64,000 nt of DNA from Ornithinibacillus scapharcae TW25 (GCF_000190475.1 NZ_AEWH01000063.1:28684-92683), one strand, 5' to 3'; positions 17,304 through 26,938 are shown, numbered from the stretch's first letter. The notes: generated by a model from the sequence alone, not told the origin. Program-made: numbers and translations.

Positions 17304-18014
17304 TTACTTTACGTCCCTCCTTATAAAATCAATCATTCCAACGAAATAAATGCCAATTCCTACCGCCAATCCCCAATAAACGTTCAATAGCGGTTCATTC
17401 CATTGGTTATCTAATGATGGCCACTTCCATATAAGCCAATCTGGTATGAAATAAGCCATATAAGCAAGAATTACCCCTATCACACCAACAGTAATGGGTA
17501 ATCCTTGGTTCTGAATAACAGTGGATATCCATAGTTGCAAGCCTAGTACAGGTAAAGCTGCAAATAATGGATAAAAACTGTAACGAATAATATCTACATA
17601 AGGGATATCATTCTGGAAATCTAAATAAATACCAAACAGTAAACTAAATATCGCCAACAAACTACTAGCAATTATTAGTAAAAATAAAAGTGTCGTGTAT
17701 TTAGATAAGTAAACACTCCAACGTGTAATCGGAAGTGCTAACATCTGTTTCCAAGTATTTGTTTCATTTTCGATACTAGCCATAAAAGAAGTTAGAATTA
17801 CGATTCCTAAAATTAAGGCAAATGGTGTAATAGCACTAACGTTTAATACATAGTAATCCCAGTTATAGGTTCCTTGATGTAAAAACCACTCTTTCCGAAC
17901 ACCATAATTAACCATCTGTAAGGAAACTACTCCAAAGGGTCCTAAAAACACCAAAAACCAAATACCCTTTCGTTTTAATTTCATAAATTCTACTTGTAAG
18001 AGTTTCCCTATCAT
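17304..18014 (-). CDS. ABC-2 type permease (first subunit)
   Basis: 236 residues, six hydrophobic helices; it begins MIGKLLQVEFMKLKRKGIWF, the E/W-K-x-K-R motif seen in lantibiotic-immunity permeases. The ATG overlaps the stop of the ATPase gene by four bases, and GGAGGCGAGTGGGAT serves as RBS within the ATPase end. Paralogous to the 16572 product (shared block ENETNTWKQMLALPITRW versus YEHQAGGWKQLLSLPVSREQ), so the two arose by duplication and form a heterodimeric membrane part. Confidence 0.8.
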   Translation of the reverse strand: MIGKLLQVEFMKLKRKGIWFLVFLGPFGVVSLQMVNYGVRKEWFLHQGTYNWDYYVLNVSAITPFALILGIVILTSFMASIENETNTWKQMLALPITRWSVYLSKYTTLLFLLIIASSLLAIFSLLFGIYLDFQNDIPYVDIIRYSFYPLFAALPVLGLQLWISTVIQNQGLPITVGVIGVILAYMAYFIPDWLIWKWPSLDNQWNEPLLNVYWGLAVGIGIYFVGMIDFIRRDVK

Positions 18015-18922
18015 ATCCCACTCGCCTCCGAAGTCATTTGTAAGAAAGTATCCTCCAGTGAGCGCTTTTCTTCCTCGACACGATAAATGGAATAACCATT
18101 CTCCACTAGTAAACGAACGACCTCAGCAATATCGTCGTCAGACATATTCGATAGCGAAATTATCTCTTTTTCATAATCTGCCTTCACCCCTCTAGATATT
18201 AATAAGTGCCATGCTCGCTCGCTGTTATTAACTTTCAGCAAAATCTTCCTCATAGAATACAATCTCATTGATTCTATAGAATCTTGAAATATTAAATTCC
18301 CTTTTGATATTACCCCTACAGAGGTTGCGATTTGGTCTATCTCAGATAATAAATGACTGGATATCAGTATTGTTATTCCGTATTCGGCTGCAAGTTGCTT
18401 TAAAAGGTTTCTTATCTCAATAATCCCTGATGGATCTAAACCATTTGTTGGCTCATCCAAAATTAATAATTGCGGATTATTTAATAACGATGCAGCAATC
18501 CCCAATCGTTGTTTCATTCCTAACGAGAATCCTTTTACTTTCTTCTTAGCCACATCCGATAAACCTACTATTGTCAATACATCATTGATTCGCTCCATGG
18601 GAGCTCCATATATTTTACGAATCGTTTCTAAATTCTCATATGCTGTTAAATGTGGATAATAGGATGGATTTTCCACTAAGGAGCCTATTTGTTTTAAAAT
18701 CTCTATCCGTTCCTTCGCTAAGTCCTTTCCAAAAACCTTCACTGTACCCGAAGTTGGATGCATTAATCCTAATAGCATTCGGATTGTCGTCGTTTTACCG
18801 GCACCATTAGGTCCCAAAAAGCCATAGATTTCACCCTTAGGTATTTTTATATCTAGTCCATTTACCGCTAATTCTTTTCCGAATCGCTTTGTTAACCTAT
18901 TTGTCTCTACAATGTATTCCAT
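18011..18922 (-). CDS. ABC transporter ATPase, BcrA/lantibiotic-immunity type
   Basis: ATG 18922 follows AGAGGTGAG; the GTG at 18931 is inside the RBS. The 303-residue product has Walker A GPNGAGKT (37-44), Q-loop region GSLVENPSYYPHL, signature FSLGMKQRLGIA, Walker B LLILDEPTNGLDP and switch His in SSHLL. A C-terminal segment of about 80 residues follows the nucleotide-binding domain, as in BcrA. It powers the permeases at 17304 and 16572. It lies downstream of a two-component system on the same strand, but a terminator separates them, so it probably has its own promoter activated by that regulator. Confidence 0.88.
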   Translation of the reverse strand: MEYIVETNRLTKRFGKELAVNGLDIKIPKGEIYGFLGPNGAGKTTTIRMLLGLMHPTSGTVKVFGKDLAKERIEILKQIGSLVENPSYYPHLTAYENLETIRKIYGAPMERINDVLTIVGLSDVAKKKVKGFSLGMKQRLGIAASLLNNPQLLILDEPTNGLDPSGIIEIRNLLKQLAAEYGITILISSHLLSEIDQIATSVGVISKGNLIFQDSIESMRLYSMRKILLKVNNSERAWHLLISRGVKADYEKEIISLSNMSDDDIAEVVRLLVENGYSIYRVEEEKRSLEDTFLQMTSEASGI

Positions 18923-18945
18923 TTCTCTCACCTCTACTATTTAGA

Positions 18946-18999
18946 ATAGGTTAACAAGGTTAAATGAGAGGTATAGGTTAGTTTAAAATTTGTTTAAAA
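18946..18999 (-). promoter_or_regulatory. candidate response-regulator operator upstream of ABC operon
   Basis: GTTTAAAA occurs at 18981-18988 and again at 18992-18999, an 11-bp direct-repeat period (one helical turn) typical of OmpR-family sites. Nearby are two copies of ATAGGTTA (18946-18953 and 18973-18980) and AAGGTTAA (18956-18963). All lie within 80 bases of the ATPase start. Binding by the adjacent regulator is inferred. Confidence 0.45.
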
Positions 19000-19032
19000 A
19001 AAGAGATGAAGAAAAAATTCTCCATCTCTTTT
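18999..19032 (-). terminator. terminator of the two-component operon
   Basis: AAAAGAGATG and CATCTCTTTT (18999-19008, 19023-19032) form a stem; minus-strand reading ends in a T-run. It separates the kinase from the ABC genes. Confidence 0.75.
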
Positions 19033-19044
19033 AACCTTATTTCC

Positions 19045-20391
19045 CTATTTCATTTTCTTAATCGTTATAGTAGTACCGGTTTCATTCGAATCCATATCCC
19101 ATTCTAATCCCATACCCTTAACCATCATATTCACGATTGTTAATCCAATCCCTGCACCTTTTTCACTTGTGTCATGGTGAATACCTGGACCTTTATCTAT
19201 GATTAAAATCGCATCATATTTTTCAGTCGTTTTTGTCTTAATCGCTATATAACTTCCAATTCCAGCATGACGTATTACATTCTGAAAAAGATTATCTAAG
19301 ATTCTCTCCATCCACATCGGGTCGATATTCCACTCCCCTAACTGTACCAATTCGATTTCTATTTCATAGTTCTCTTTTTCAAAAACTGGATACCATGCAG
19401 CAACAGATTCCCTTAAAAAACGTGTAATATCCATTGGTCTCGGATCATACTTATATTTGCTTGCCATTAATAACGTGTAGGACATTAGGTTCTCAATTAG
19501 TCGGTCAATATTTTCAATTGATGTCTCTATAGCCTCTATCGCTTTGTGCCCCTCTGGTGTTAAGTTCTCTTTTGATATGGTATAAGATTGAGCCCTTACC
19601 TTTGTCAAAGGAGTTCTTAAATCATGTGAGAGATTGGCAATTAATTCACGTCGTATCTGTTCCTCTTCTTGTTCTCGTTTTCTACTATCACGAAGTTCAT
19701 GTACCATTCGATTAAATGATTTTTCCAGTTGACCAATCTCATCTTCCTTTTTAGTTGTAACTTCAATCGGTAATCCATCCTCATCCCTTATTTTCATGGC
19801 ATCTTCCAATTTCACTAGTCGTTTTTGGATTTTCCTAAAAAACATAAAGGACATCATGATAAAGAACGCGATTAGTAAAAAAACTCCTATTAGAATGAGG
19901 TAACCATATCGTTCGGATGCCTTTAATATAGGTGGGTCAAATTCCGAACGTGGTAATTCAAACACGACAAAACCATTCTTTTCCTTATATGGAGGAAATG
20001 CAATCACCGTAAAAGGATCACTATCATAACGGTTTTTATTAAAGGTTAGTGTATCAACTGAACCCCACTTCTGGGGTAACTCCTGTAAGGTATCTTCCTC
20101 CAAAACAAGTTCCCCATCTCCATTCACCCAGAACATACCTGCCCGCGGATAGTCCTCTTTCCACTCCTGAAATAGCCTTTGCATGGTATCTTGGTTTACC
20201 GTTTGTAAACCTTCAACATCCTCATGCCATTTCTTTTCAATCAGTTGGGTATCACCTACTTCCTTATCTATAATATTGAATCCAAATATCGCCAAAGAGC
20301 CCACCAATAAGTAAGCCAGTTGGACCAATAAGATGGCAATGAAAATTAAGAGCATATATTTCGCGAGTAAAGACTTCATAAAACGACTCAT
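19045..20391 (-). CDS. sensor histidine kinase
   Basis: 448 residues. Membrane helix about 10-40, extracellular sensor about 42-160, second helix about 162-186, HAMP about 186-240, HisKA with phospho-accepting His256 (NLSHDLRTPLTK), HATPase_c with N-box NLFQNVIRHAG, G1 DKGPGI and G2 GAGIGLTIV. The sensor is about 120 residues, so it is not the short-loop BceS type; it may sense a ligand directly. The gene overlaps the regulator by four bases (ATGA), so the two are translationally coupled. It probably controls the ABC exporter downstream. Confidence 0.88.
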   Translation of the reverse strand: MSRFMKSLLAKYMLLIFIAILLVQLAYLLVGSLAIFGFNIIDKEVGDTQLIEKKWHEDVEGLQTVNQDTMQRLFQEWKEDYPRAGMFWVNGDGELVLEEDTLQELPQKWGSVDTLTFNKNRYDSDPFTVIAFPPYKEKNGFVVFELPRSEFDPPILKASERYGYLILIGVFLLIAFFIMMSFMFFRKIQKRLVKLEDAMKIRDEDGLPIEVTTKKEDEIGQLEKSFNRMVHELRDSRKREQEEEQIRRELIANLSHDLRTPLTKVRAQSYTISKENLTPEGHKAIEAIETSIENIDRLIENLMSYTLLMASKYKYDPRPMDITRFLRESVAAWYPVFEKENYEIEIELVQLGEWNIDPMWMERILDNLFQNVIRHAGIGSYIAIKTKTTEKYDAILIIDKGPGIHHDTSEKGAGIGLTIVNMMVKGMGLEWDMDSNETGTTITIKKMK

Positions 20392-21062
20392 GCCTTCACC
20401 CGATAACCGATACCACGAATCGTCTGAATGATAGTTGGACTTGCCGGGTTCTTTTCAATCTTTTCACGTAAATATCGAATATGTACCATCAATGTTTTAT
20501 CCCCTTCGATATAACGTTCCCCCCAAACTCCTTCATACAATTGTTCCTTCGTTAATATCTGATTGATATGTTTAATAAAAAATTGAAATAGATGATACTG
20601 TTTACCAGTTAAAGGGATTTCCATCTCCGATTCCCTGTCGATCACGATACCATCTTTTAGATAGATTAATAAGTGCTGTAATTCTAGTACCTCATCTTGT
20701 TTTTGGAATCGTCGTAATAGTACTTCCAAACGTGCCGCCAACTCATCCGGATGAAATGGTTTTGTGACATAATCATCCGCAAAGTCTAGTCCCTCAATTT
20801 TATCTTCAACGGATGTCCTCGCGGATAACATAATAATTGGTAATTCTTGATAATCCTTTTTAATTCTTCTACCTAGTGAGAAGCCATCTAACCCTGGCAG
20901 CATGACGTCTAGGATAACGATATCTGTTTCAGACAAATGGGCGTCCATTCCTTCTCCTGAAGTCAACCATTTTACGTCATGACCTCTTGATGTTAAATCC
21001 TTTAATACCCATTCCCCAATGTCTCTTTCATCTTCAAGATATAATACTCTAGCCAAATTCAT
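20388..21062 (-). CDS. OmpR-family response regulator
   Basis: 224 residues. Receiver domain 1-120 with acidic pocket Glu10/Asp11, phospho-acceptor Asp52 (VILDVMLPG), Thr/Ser in MLSART and Lys in VTKPF. Winged-helix DNA-binding domain about 130-224 (LTGKQYHLFQFFIKH, then VHIRYLREKIEKNP and TIRGIGYRV). It receives phosphate from the kinase encoded immediately downstream. The 11-bp repeats at 18981-18999 before the ABC operon are its most likely target. A 35-aa membrane protein gene precedes it by about 18 bases and could be the first gene of the unit. Confidence 0.9.
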   Translation of the reverse strand: MNLARVLYLEDERDIGEWVLKDLTSRGHDVKWLTSGEGMDAHLSETDIVILDVMLPGLDGFSLGRRIKKDYQELPIIMLSARTSVEDKIEGLDFADDYVTKPFHPDELAARLEVLLRRFQKQDEVLELQHLLIYLKDGIVIDRESEMEIPLTGKQYHLFQFFIKHINQILTKEQLYEGVWGERYIEGDKTLMVHIRYLREKIEKNPASPTIIQTIRGIGYRVKA

Positions 21063-21080
21063 CCCCCTATATCATTCTTC

Positions 21081-21188
21081 TTATTTATTTAAATTGAAAC
21101 TAATGATAACAATCATTACAAGAAGAATTATAAACCATAATAGGAAATTTCTAAAAATGGATGGACGTTTTGGTTTCTCATTCATCAT
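21081..21188 (-). CDS. single-span membrane miniprotein (35 aa)
   Basis: Start ATG 21188, seven bases after AGGAG. The product has a basic N-terminus (NEKPKRPSIFRN) and one hydrophobic helix (FLLWFIILLVMIVIISF) ending in NLNK. The gene ends 18 bases before the response regulator start with no terminator between, so it may lead the two-component operon. Such miniproteins can modulate histidine kinases or transporters; no family recognised and the role is only inferred from position. Confidence 0.55.
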   Translation of the reverse strand: MMNEKPKRPSIFRNFLLWFIILLVMIVIISFNLNK

Positions 21189-21353
21189 GATCCAACTCCT
21201 TATCATTATCTGATACGTATTTATTTCGACATAAAATCTAAATTTCCTTTTTGAATACATCCTTTCGCTCCCCATTTTGCAATTGGTTAGATAGTTCCTA
21301 TAGGATCCATTACCAGTATTGTTAGGATAAAAATGACTACCTTAACGTTCTAA

Positions 21354-21380
21354 ACAAAAAAACGCATACCATGGTATGCG
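21354..21380 (-). terminator. terminator of the DinB-like gene
   Basis: Perfect palindrome CGCATACCATGGTATGCG at 21363-21380; on the minus strand it is followed by T7. Confidence 0.85.
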
Positions 21381-21400
21381 ATTTTGTAATGAATTCTAAT

Positions 21401-21856
21401 TTATTGAGCTTCAAGCACTTGTTTCATTGTTTTAATTTTACCTAGTAACTCTGCCTCACGATGTGCAAGCATGATTAATAGATCTCCATGTGTTTCAACA
21501 TGACCATAAGGAACTTTAAACTTAACATCTGATTTCCAAAATAGTTCGTCAAAGTTATTGATTCTATTTTGTTGGTCTTCGAGGTTTCCACTTAGTTCCT
21601 CTAGGGAAGGTGGTTGGGTTGTCCAATCTTCCACTTTTATATCAGAGCTAAATAGTTCACTGTATTCTGTAGGTAATTTATGAGATTTTTTACTAACAAA
21701 TAATAATTTCTCGGGAACAAAAAGTGCATTGCCTATATTCCAACGAATAGTATTTTCAAAGAAGTTGGACTTCTGGTCCAATACCTCTTCATCTAGTTCA
21801 TTTATAAAAGTAAGTAGTGATGTTCTAGTAAGATTAAATTGTTTTAAAATTGACAT
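21401..21856 (-). CDS. DinB-superfamily protein
   Basis: 151 residues, all helical. The pattern of a start helix with ELDEEVLDQK, then TIRWNIGNALFVPEKLL, then a last-third GDLLIMLAHREAELLGKI matches the DinB/YfiT four-helix bundle. The usual first metal His (WHIGH type) is Asn here (WNIGN), while His in the third helix (LAHREAE) remains, so metal binding may be lost or altered. The superfamily includes bacillithiol S-transferases and DNA-damage-induced proteins of unknown role. Monocistronic between two terminators. Confidence 0.75.
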   Translation of the reverse strand: MSILKQFNLTRTSLLTFINELDEEVLDQKSNFFENTIRWNIGNALFVPEKLLFVSKKSHKLPTEYSELFSSDIKVEDWTTQPPSLEELSGNLEDQQNRINNFDELFWKSDVKFKVPYGHVETHGDLLIMLAHREAELLGKIKTMKQVLEAQ

Positions 21857-21916
21857 AAAAATTCCTCCTTATAAGCTTCTATAAGTATAATGGATTCATG
21901 ATCCAAATAAAAGATA

Positions 21917-21946
21917 AGTGCCCTAACGCTTATTGTTAAGGCACTT
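21917..21946 (-). terminator. terminator of the 3D-domain gene
   Basis: AAGTGCCCTAAC and GTTAAGGCACTT pair with one mismatch around the loop (21917-21946). Confidence 0.65.
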
Positions 21947-21953
21947 CTCTAAT

Positions 21954-23056
21954 TTATTGGATAGTCACATTTACCTTACGGACTCCCCATTGTAATGCTT
22001 TTGCTCTCGTAGGTACGAAGACATCGATTTTTTTGCCTTTAATGGCACTTCCGATGTCACCTGCTATCGCATAACCGTACCCTTCAACATAAACCACAGA
22101 TCCTAAAGGAATGACAGACGGATCAACTGCGATCACCTTGGAATCTGGTTTATCCTTTAAGTTAATTCCAGTCGCTGTTACACCTGAACATCCTTTACAA
22201 CTAGCAGTATATGCTGTTGATGTAACTGTAATGGTCTTCCCTTCAACATGCTTTAAGCTAGTTGGTACAGAATTTGCTTTTTGTTCAAGTGCTTTAGACT
22301 TGGCAGCTTCAGCAGCTAAGGTTTGTTTTACCTCGGATTCTAATGAGGCAAGGCTGCTATCTTTCGCTTTTAATTTTTTGATCGTGGTAAACAAATTATT
22401 CTGCTTTGTTTCCAATGTAGCTCTGCTAGATTCGATTTGCTTTTTTTGATCTTCTATAGCAGCAAGAGTATCTACTTGTTTTTGCTTCATGGCATTTAAC
22501 TTTTCTAGATTTTCAAATGATGACTCTTTTTTTCTTCCACAGATGAAAGATCCTTCTCTATTTGCTCAATTAATTCAGCATCTGAATTCGTTATCGTATT
22601 AACCATTGTTACGCGGCTAATAAAATCGCCAAAACTTTGTGCACCAAATAATACATCTAAGTAATTAATGGATCCACCTGACTTTTGATAAGAAGATATT
22701 CTACCATCAAGTATCTCGTAGCGTTTCTCGATATCAGCTTCTAATTCTATAATTTCTTGTTGAAGTTTGCTTATTTTATCAATTGTTTCTTGTATATCTT
22801 TTTCTGTCTTATCAATTAATTCTCTATTCTTTGCTATCTCTTGATTAACTTGGTTAATCTCCTCATTCAATTCTTCTATTTCGGACATTATCGTAGCTAT
22901 TTGTGCTTCTGCTCCTGTGAGCGACTTTTCAATTTGCTTCCGTTGGTCTGTTATATCTTGCAAATCGTCTTTTGCAGCGGCAAACACTTGCATACTACTA
23001 AATGCACTTCCAAATATAATTGAAATAGCTAAGGTAATTACAGTTAACTTTCTCAA
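21954..23056 (-). pseudogene. coiled-coil plus 3D-domain cell-wall protein, frameshifted
   Basis: The start is probably TTG 23056 (MRKLTVITLAISIIFGSAF), seven bases after AGGGGAA. A signal peptide is followed by about 180 residues of CwlO/PcsB-type coiled coil. The frame breaks at DLSSVEEKK (about 22525-22535) in a run of seven A. One extra A restores EEKKESSFENLEKLNAMK and runs on to the C-terminal 3D domain, with its three Asp-containing motifs: VTATGINLKD, VIAVDPSVIPLG and GDIGSAIKGKKIDVF. The 3D domain is a beta-barrel found in YabE/YocH/MltA-like wall hydrolases and presumably cleaves peptidoglycan. The single-base loss lies in a homopolymer and is likely an artefact. Confidence 0.8.
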
Positions 23057-23220
23057 CTTTTTCCCCTGCTTTCTAATTTGATTACTTGGAAAGTATAACA
23101 CCACTACATTTCGTCCTCTTTAGAGAGCTGTTACAATTGGTTTAGAGTATTATTACAGATATATTTCAGATTTTGGGACTAGCTTTCAAGTCGGTCTTAG
23201 TTGTCTAAATAATACAAACA

Positions 23221-23247
23221 AGCAGAGCACTAATTATGTACTCTGCT
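23221..23247 (-). terminator. terminator of SLH gene
   Basis: AGCAGAG (23221-23227) and CTCTGCT (23241-23247) form the stem; minus-strand reading continues into TTGTTTG. Confidence 0.6.
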
Positions 23248-23262
23248 ATATTTTGATACCAT

Positions 23263-25455
23263 CTACTGCGTTGCTGAATCAGCTGATCTCGTGACGGTAT
23301 AGCTGAAGGTATTCGTTTCATCAGTTGGATCCATGCTTCCAAAACTGTTTCCAGCTTCATCTTTCAGTACTAGATAGAAGGTCGCATTACCACCATTATT
23401 TATAATTGTATTCGTTACTGTTTCACCAAAATCAATTGTCCAGGTTTGGGTATCAGTACTGTAAGTTACAGAGACCCCCTGCGCTTCAAATTGAGTACGT
23501 AAATCATCTGTTCCATAAGGATTAGCCTCATCTGCATAAACACTAAATTCTGGTAAGCCGGCTATATTGTGATCCACTTCTAATTCGCGTAGATTGTCAT
23601 CTTGAGCGTCAATAGTTAGTATGAGGTTTTGTCCCGCTTCAAGTGCTACATCCGTTCCATCAGTTGGGGTAACAGTTGTTAATACAGGAGCGGTTGTATC
23701 TGCAGGGGCAGTGCTTCCTTCTCCTCCTGTATCTGTACCAGGATCTACGCCTGTATCCGTACCAGTTTCTCCTCCTGTATCCATGCCAGACTCTTCACCT
23801 GGTACATCATAATCGGCATTCGTTTCATTGTTAATATTTTCAATTTTATTCTTCACTGTGTCATAGTTCTTAATCACATCTGCAGCTGTTTTTCCTGTAG
23901 GTATTTCAACGTTTGATATTGTACCATCTATTCCTATCGTTAGGTCATTATTATTAGTAACCTTTAAGTTATCGATGGTCGCTTGTCCATTAATCGTTAA
24001 TGGTGCTGTCGAATTTATTTCAAGATTGGTAACTGTACCATTGATTTCAATATTCGATACCCCGGCACCGATAATAAGCTGTGGAATCACGGAATTAGAA
24101 TCAATTGCAAAATTTGTCTTATTCATTACTACATTATTTAATGCTGAATCTTTAATGGTAATTTTACCTGTAGTCTGGACTGTACCAGTTGCTGCAGCTG
24201 CCACTGCATCTGTAGAGGTTCCATTAAATATAGTATTACCTGTAACTTCTATTCCTTCTAGAGACAGACTATTTTCTACACTTCCCTCAACAGTTAAATC
24301 ACCATTTACAGTTACATTCTTTATCGTTAGGTAGTCACCTTTTACAATTAATGGTCCGTCAATTGTGACATTATTTCCATCTAGTACTAGATGACCAGCA
24401 ATTGGACTCTCTGCAGTCGCAGTGTCCGTTCCAGAACTATTTAGTTCAAGATAGCGTATTTTATAGACAACATCATCTTTATCAGTTGACACATAAACTA
24501 CCGCATCCTCTAATACTCCACTATTTGCTGCATTAAAAATTCCTTTCACATTATCTGCTAATTGAAAATCCTTCCCGTTAATGGTCACAGTAGTATCAGT
24601 AACTGCCTCTATTTCGGCTTTACCGTCTGGATTACCGAATAAATTTACATTTATTGCACGGTGAATTAAGGTAGCAGTTTCTGCTCTCGTTGTTGGCGTG
24701 TCAGGAGCAAATTTATTGCCACCAACACCTTGTGTAATACCTAAATTATATAATGTTGCTACATGACCTTTATACCAGGCATCGTCCTTCACATCAGTAA
24801 ATGGTAAATTAGCATTTGGATCTGGGGTTAAATTATCAAATGAAGCAACAATCATTTTCGCTAGTTCAGCTCTCGTAATTGGTTCGTTTGGGTTAAATTT
24901 GTTTTGATATCCCTCAACAACTTCTTTATCCTGTAAAGCCGCCACAGCACCGTAATACCAGCCACCTGTGACATCCTCGAATACAGGATCGCCTGTTGTC
25001 TGACTGACATCAAGGTCTAAAGCACGAGCTAACATCATAGCTACTTCAGCCTTTGTTATATCTTGATTCGGCGCAAACTTTCCACCACCTACACCTTCTA
25101 CGATACCTTTTTCAGATAGTATTTCTGCCGCTTCAGAGTAATAAGCGCCCTTCGTAACATCACTATATTTTGCTGTTGACTCTGCCTCCTGAGCCCCTGC
25201 AAGACTAGCACCTGCACCAAAAGCCAGAGAGGTAACAAGCATCGTTCCCGCCATTACCTTTACAGTAGCCTTCTTTAAGTTAGGAAATTTTGAATGGATA
25301 TAATTACGTGCACTTGTTTCAATATCAGAATTAGGTTGACCTTGATTGTCTCCATTTAATTCCCGGGAAAATTCAACATGATTTATATCTAAATAGAGGA
25401 CAATTACTAAATCACTACCATTTTGTTCAAATCGATGATTTATAAATTGATACAT
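23263..25455 (-). CDS. S-layer-homology surface protein
   Basis: 730 residues. Residues 1-60 are a soluble pre-region, 61-88 a membrane or export segment ending near GAQEAES, then three SLH repeats at about 97-147, 158-208 and 218-268 (YSDVTKGAYYSEAAEILSE; VFEDVTGGWYYGAV; FTDVKDDAWYKGHVATL, each followed by a TRAE/TKAE motif). SLH domains bind pyruvylated secondary wall polymer. Residues about 330-520 are short repeats of DGP.., NGD.. and INGTVTN type that suggest a parallel beta-helix. A Thr/Asp/Gly linker and a C-terminal beta domain follow. The first 80 residues resemble those of the LysM protein at 1-694. Monocistronic. Confidence 0.85.
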   Translation of the reverse strand: MYQFINHRFEQNGSDLVIVLYLDINHVEFSRELNGDNQGQPNSDIETSARNYIHSKFPNLKKATVKVMAGTMLVTSLAFGAGASLAGAQEAESTAKYSDVTKGAYYSEAAEILSEKGIVEGVGGGKFAPNQDITKAEVAMMLARALDLDVSQTTGDPVFEDVTGGWYYGAVAALQDKEVVEGYQNKFNPNEPITRAELAKMIVASFDNLTPDPNANLPFTDVKDDAWYKGHVATLYNLGITQGVGGNKFAPDTPTTRAETATLIHRAINVNLFGNPDGKAEIEAVTDTTVTINGKDFQLADNVKGIFNAANSGVLEDAVVYVSTDKDDVVYKIRYLELNSSGTDTATAESPIAGHLVLDGNNVTIDGPLIVKGDYLTIKNVTVNGDLTVEGSVENSLSLEGIEVTGNTIFNGTSTDAVAAAATGTVQTTGKITIKDSALNNVVMNKTNFAIDSNSVIPQLIIGAGVSNIEINGTVTNLEINSTAPLTINGQATIDNLKVTNNNDLTIGIDGTISNVEIPTGKTAADVIKNYDTVKNKIENINNETNADYDVPGEESGMDTGGETGTDTGVDPGTDTGGEGSTAPADTTAPVLTTVTPTDGTDVALEAGQNLILTIDAQDDNLRELEVDHNIAGLPEFSVYADEANPYGTDDLRTQFEAQGVSVTYSTDTQTWTIDFGETVTNTIINNGGNATFYLVLKDEAGNSFGSMDPTDETNTFSYTVTRSADSATQ

Positions 25456-25592
25456 GATTACTCACTTCACTCCCATCTTCGTAGTAAAAAAAGAGATTCA
25501 GTAATTAACTTTTACTTTGGCAAAATATTTATTCACGGAGTGAATTCCCATTGCGAGTATCATAAGTATTACGTATCCCACTCTTAACATGT

Positions 25593-25625
25593 AAAAAGGA
25601 TTGACCAATAATGGCCAATCCTTTT
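25593..25625 (-). terminator. terminator of lipoprotein gene
   Basis: AAAAGGATTG and CAATCCTTTT, perfect 10-bp stem, on the 3' side of the 25637 gene. Confidence 0.75.
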
Positions 25626-25636
25626 TCACAAATACA

Positions 25637-26457
25637 TTATCCTGCATTAACAGCGTTATCTTTCACTTCTTGAGGTACTTCAATGGAATCAACCGTATTG
25701 ACTCCCTTATACTCTGACTTTACTTGTTGTACTACATCTAATGTTTCTCCCTCAACTTTCATAGACATTTCCATATCCAAGTTATACTTTTTAAATTGTA
25801 TGTCTCGTTATCAACAGCCATTTCAATTGTTAACTTTTTAATTTCCATATCTTCCATCACTTGTTGAATATCGCCTAATTGTGAGCTTACATCTTCCGGT
25901 AAATATTCTTCAAGCATCTTTTCAGAGAGCTTTTTAAATCCTTCTCCATCTGCTGTTAGCTTGAATACATATTCATTGTCTACTTCTTCAAACTTAAAGT
26001 CTTCTACATATTCTTCCATCATTTTTAGTTGTTCCGAAACATCTGGTTGATTAGCTGTTAGCGTATCGATTGGAAATAAAGAGCTATCAGCCTTTATCCA
26101 TTGCTGACTTAACGATTCAAAGACATACATCTCTTCATTAACTAAGTAAATCTCTGTATCCATTTCAAATGGGGCTGCTTCCTCCATACCTTCGCCTTCC
26201 ATTGTCATCGCCATCGTACCTTTTTGATGCATCGCAACTGGATCCAAAATTACAGATCCATCCATATCACTTTCGATCTTTAATTTACCTTCACTACCCA
26301 TCGTGATTTCTTGATTAAGTACTGTACTTACTTCTGCACTCTCCATCTTGTCAGCTGCTTCTAGCGCTTTCGTATATACTTCTTCTGCAGATTCACTACA
26401 TGCAACCAATCCAACTGAAAGCATAACTAAAGCAATTGTCATCAACCATTTCTTCAA
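25637..26457 (-). pseudogene. DUF6612-like lipoprotein, frameshifted near C-terminus
   Basis: TTG 26457 follows AAGGGGATGAAC. The signal MKKWLMTIALVMLSVGLVAC has lipobox LVAC. The mature protein is acidic and beta-rich (EVSTVLNQEITMGSEGKLKIESDMDG; QKGTMAMTME) with the LolA/LppX-like look of the DUF6612 family. The frame breaks at DNETYNLKS in a run of five A (about 25790). One extra A restores YNLKKYNLDMEMSMKVEGET and continues about 40 codons to TAA 25637, next to the terminator. The role is unknown; lipid or hydrophobic-molecule binding is possible by fold analogy. Probably a sequencing artefact. Confidence 0.75.
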
Positions 26458-26622
26458 AATTGTTCATCCCCTTAATTTGATATTTATCTACAGTTTTATA
26501 TACGACACATAACGAAGAAAGTTTCAAAACTAATCGTATTATGCATATCTTTCTCATAAATAAGACAAAAGTCATACAATACGGAACACGAATATCATGT
26601 CATAACAGGAATATTGACCTAA

Positions 26623-26664
26623 AAACAAGGAAAGGAAGCTCCCTCCGAGTTCCTTTCCTTGTTT
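26623..26664 (-). terminator. terminator of coiled-coil gene
   Basis: AAACAAGGAAAGGA and TCCTTTCCTTGTTT, 14-bp stem; the right arm overlaps the stop codon of the gene. Confidence 0.8.
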
Positions 26665-26938
26665 ATAATGCGTCGTTAATATTCTGATGTGCCTCTTGTG
26701 CTTGTTGCCTTACATCATGTAATTCTTCAAAAGCTTGTTGGAATTGAGGGTTTTCTAGCGCCTCTCTCCCTGCCTGGTATTGAACATTTCTTAACTCATT
26801 TTCCACCTGGTCTAGCATAGATTGGGCCTCTTCTACCAACTGTAAATTCTGTCCTTGTGCTTGAATTATGCTTTGCTGTGCATCCTTCAACATCTTACTA
26901 GCTTGTTGTAATTTTTCATGTAAATTAACATGTGCCAA
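26663..26938 (-). CDS. small coiled-coil protein, unknown function
   Basis: The start is taken as TTG 26938, seven bases after GGAGGT; the ATG 15 bases upstream lies inside that RBS. The 91-residue product begins MAHVNLHEKLQQASKML and is almost entirely Gln/Glu/Ala-rich helix with heptad spacing, probably a coiled coil. No signal peptide or Cys. Family not recognised. It stands alone between two hairpins. Confidence 0.65.
   Translation of the reverse strand: MAHVNLHEKLQQASKMLKDAQQSIIQAQGQNLQLVEEAQSMLDQVENELRNVQYQAGREALENPQFQQAFEELHDVRQQAQEAHQNINDAL

Noticed and set aside
18011-20391. BceRS-BceAB-type module
   Set aside because: The kinase has a roughly 120-residue extracellular sensor and the permeases are small six-helix ABC-2 types, not the large 10-TM BceB.
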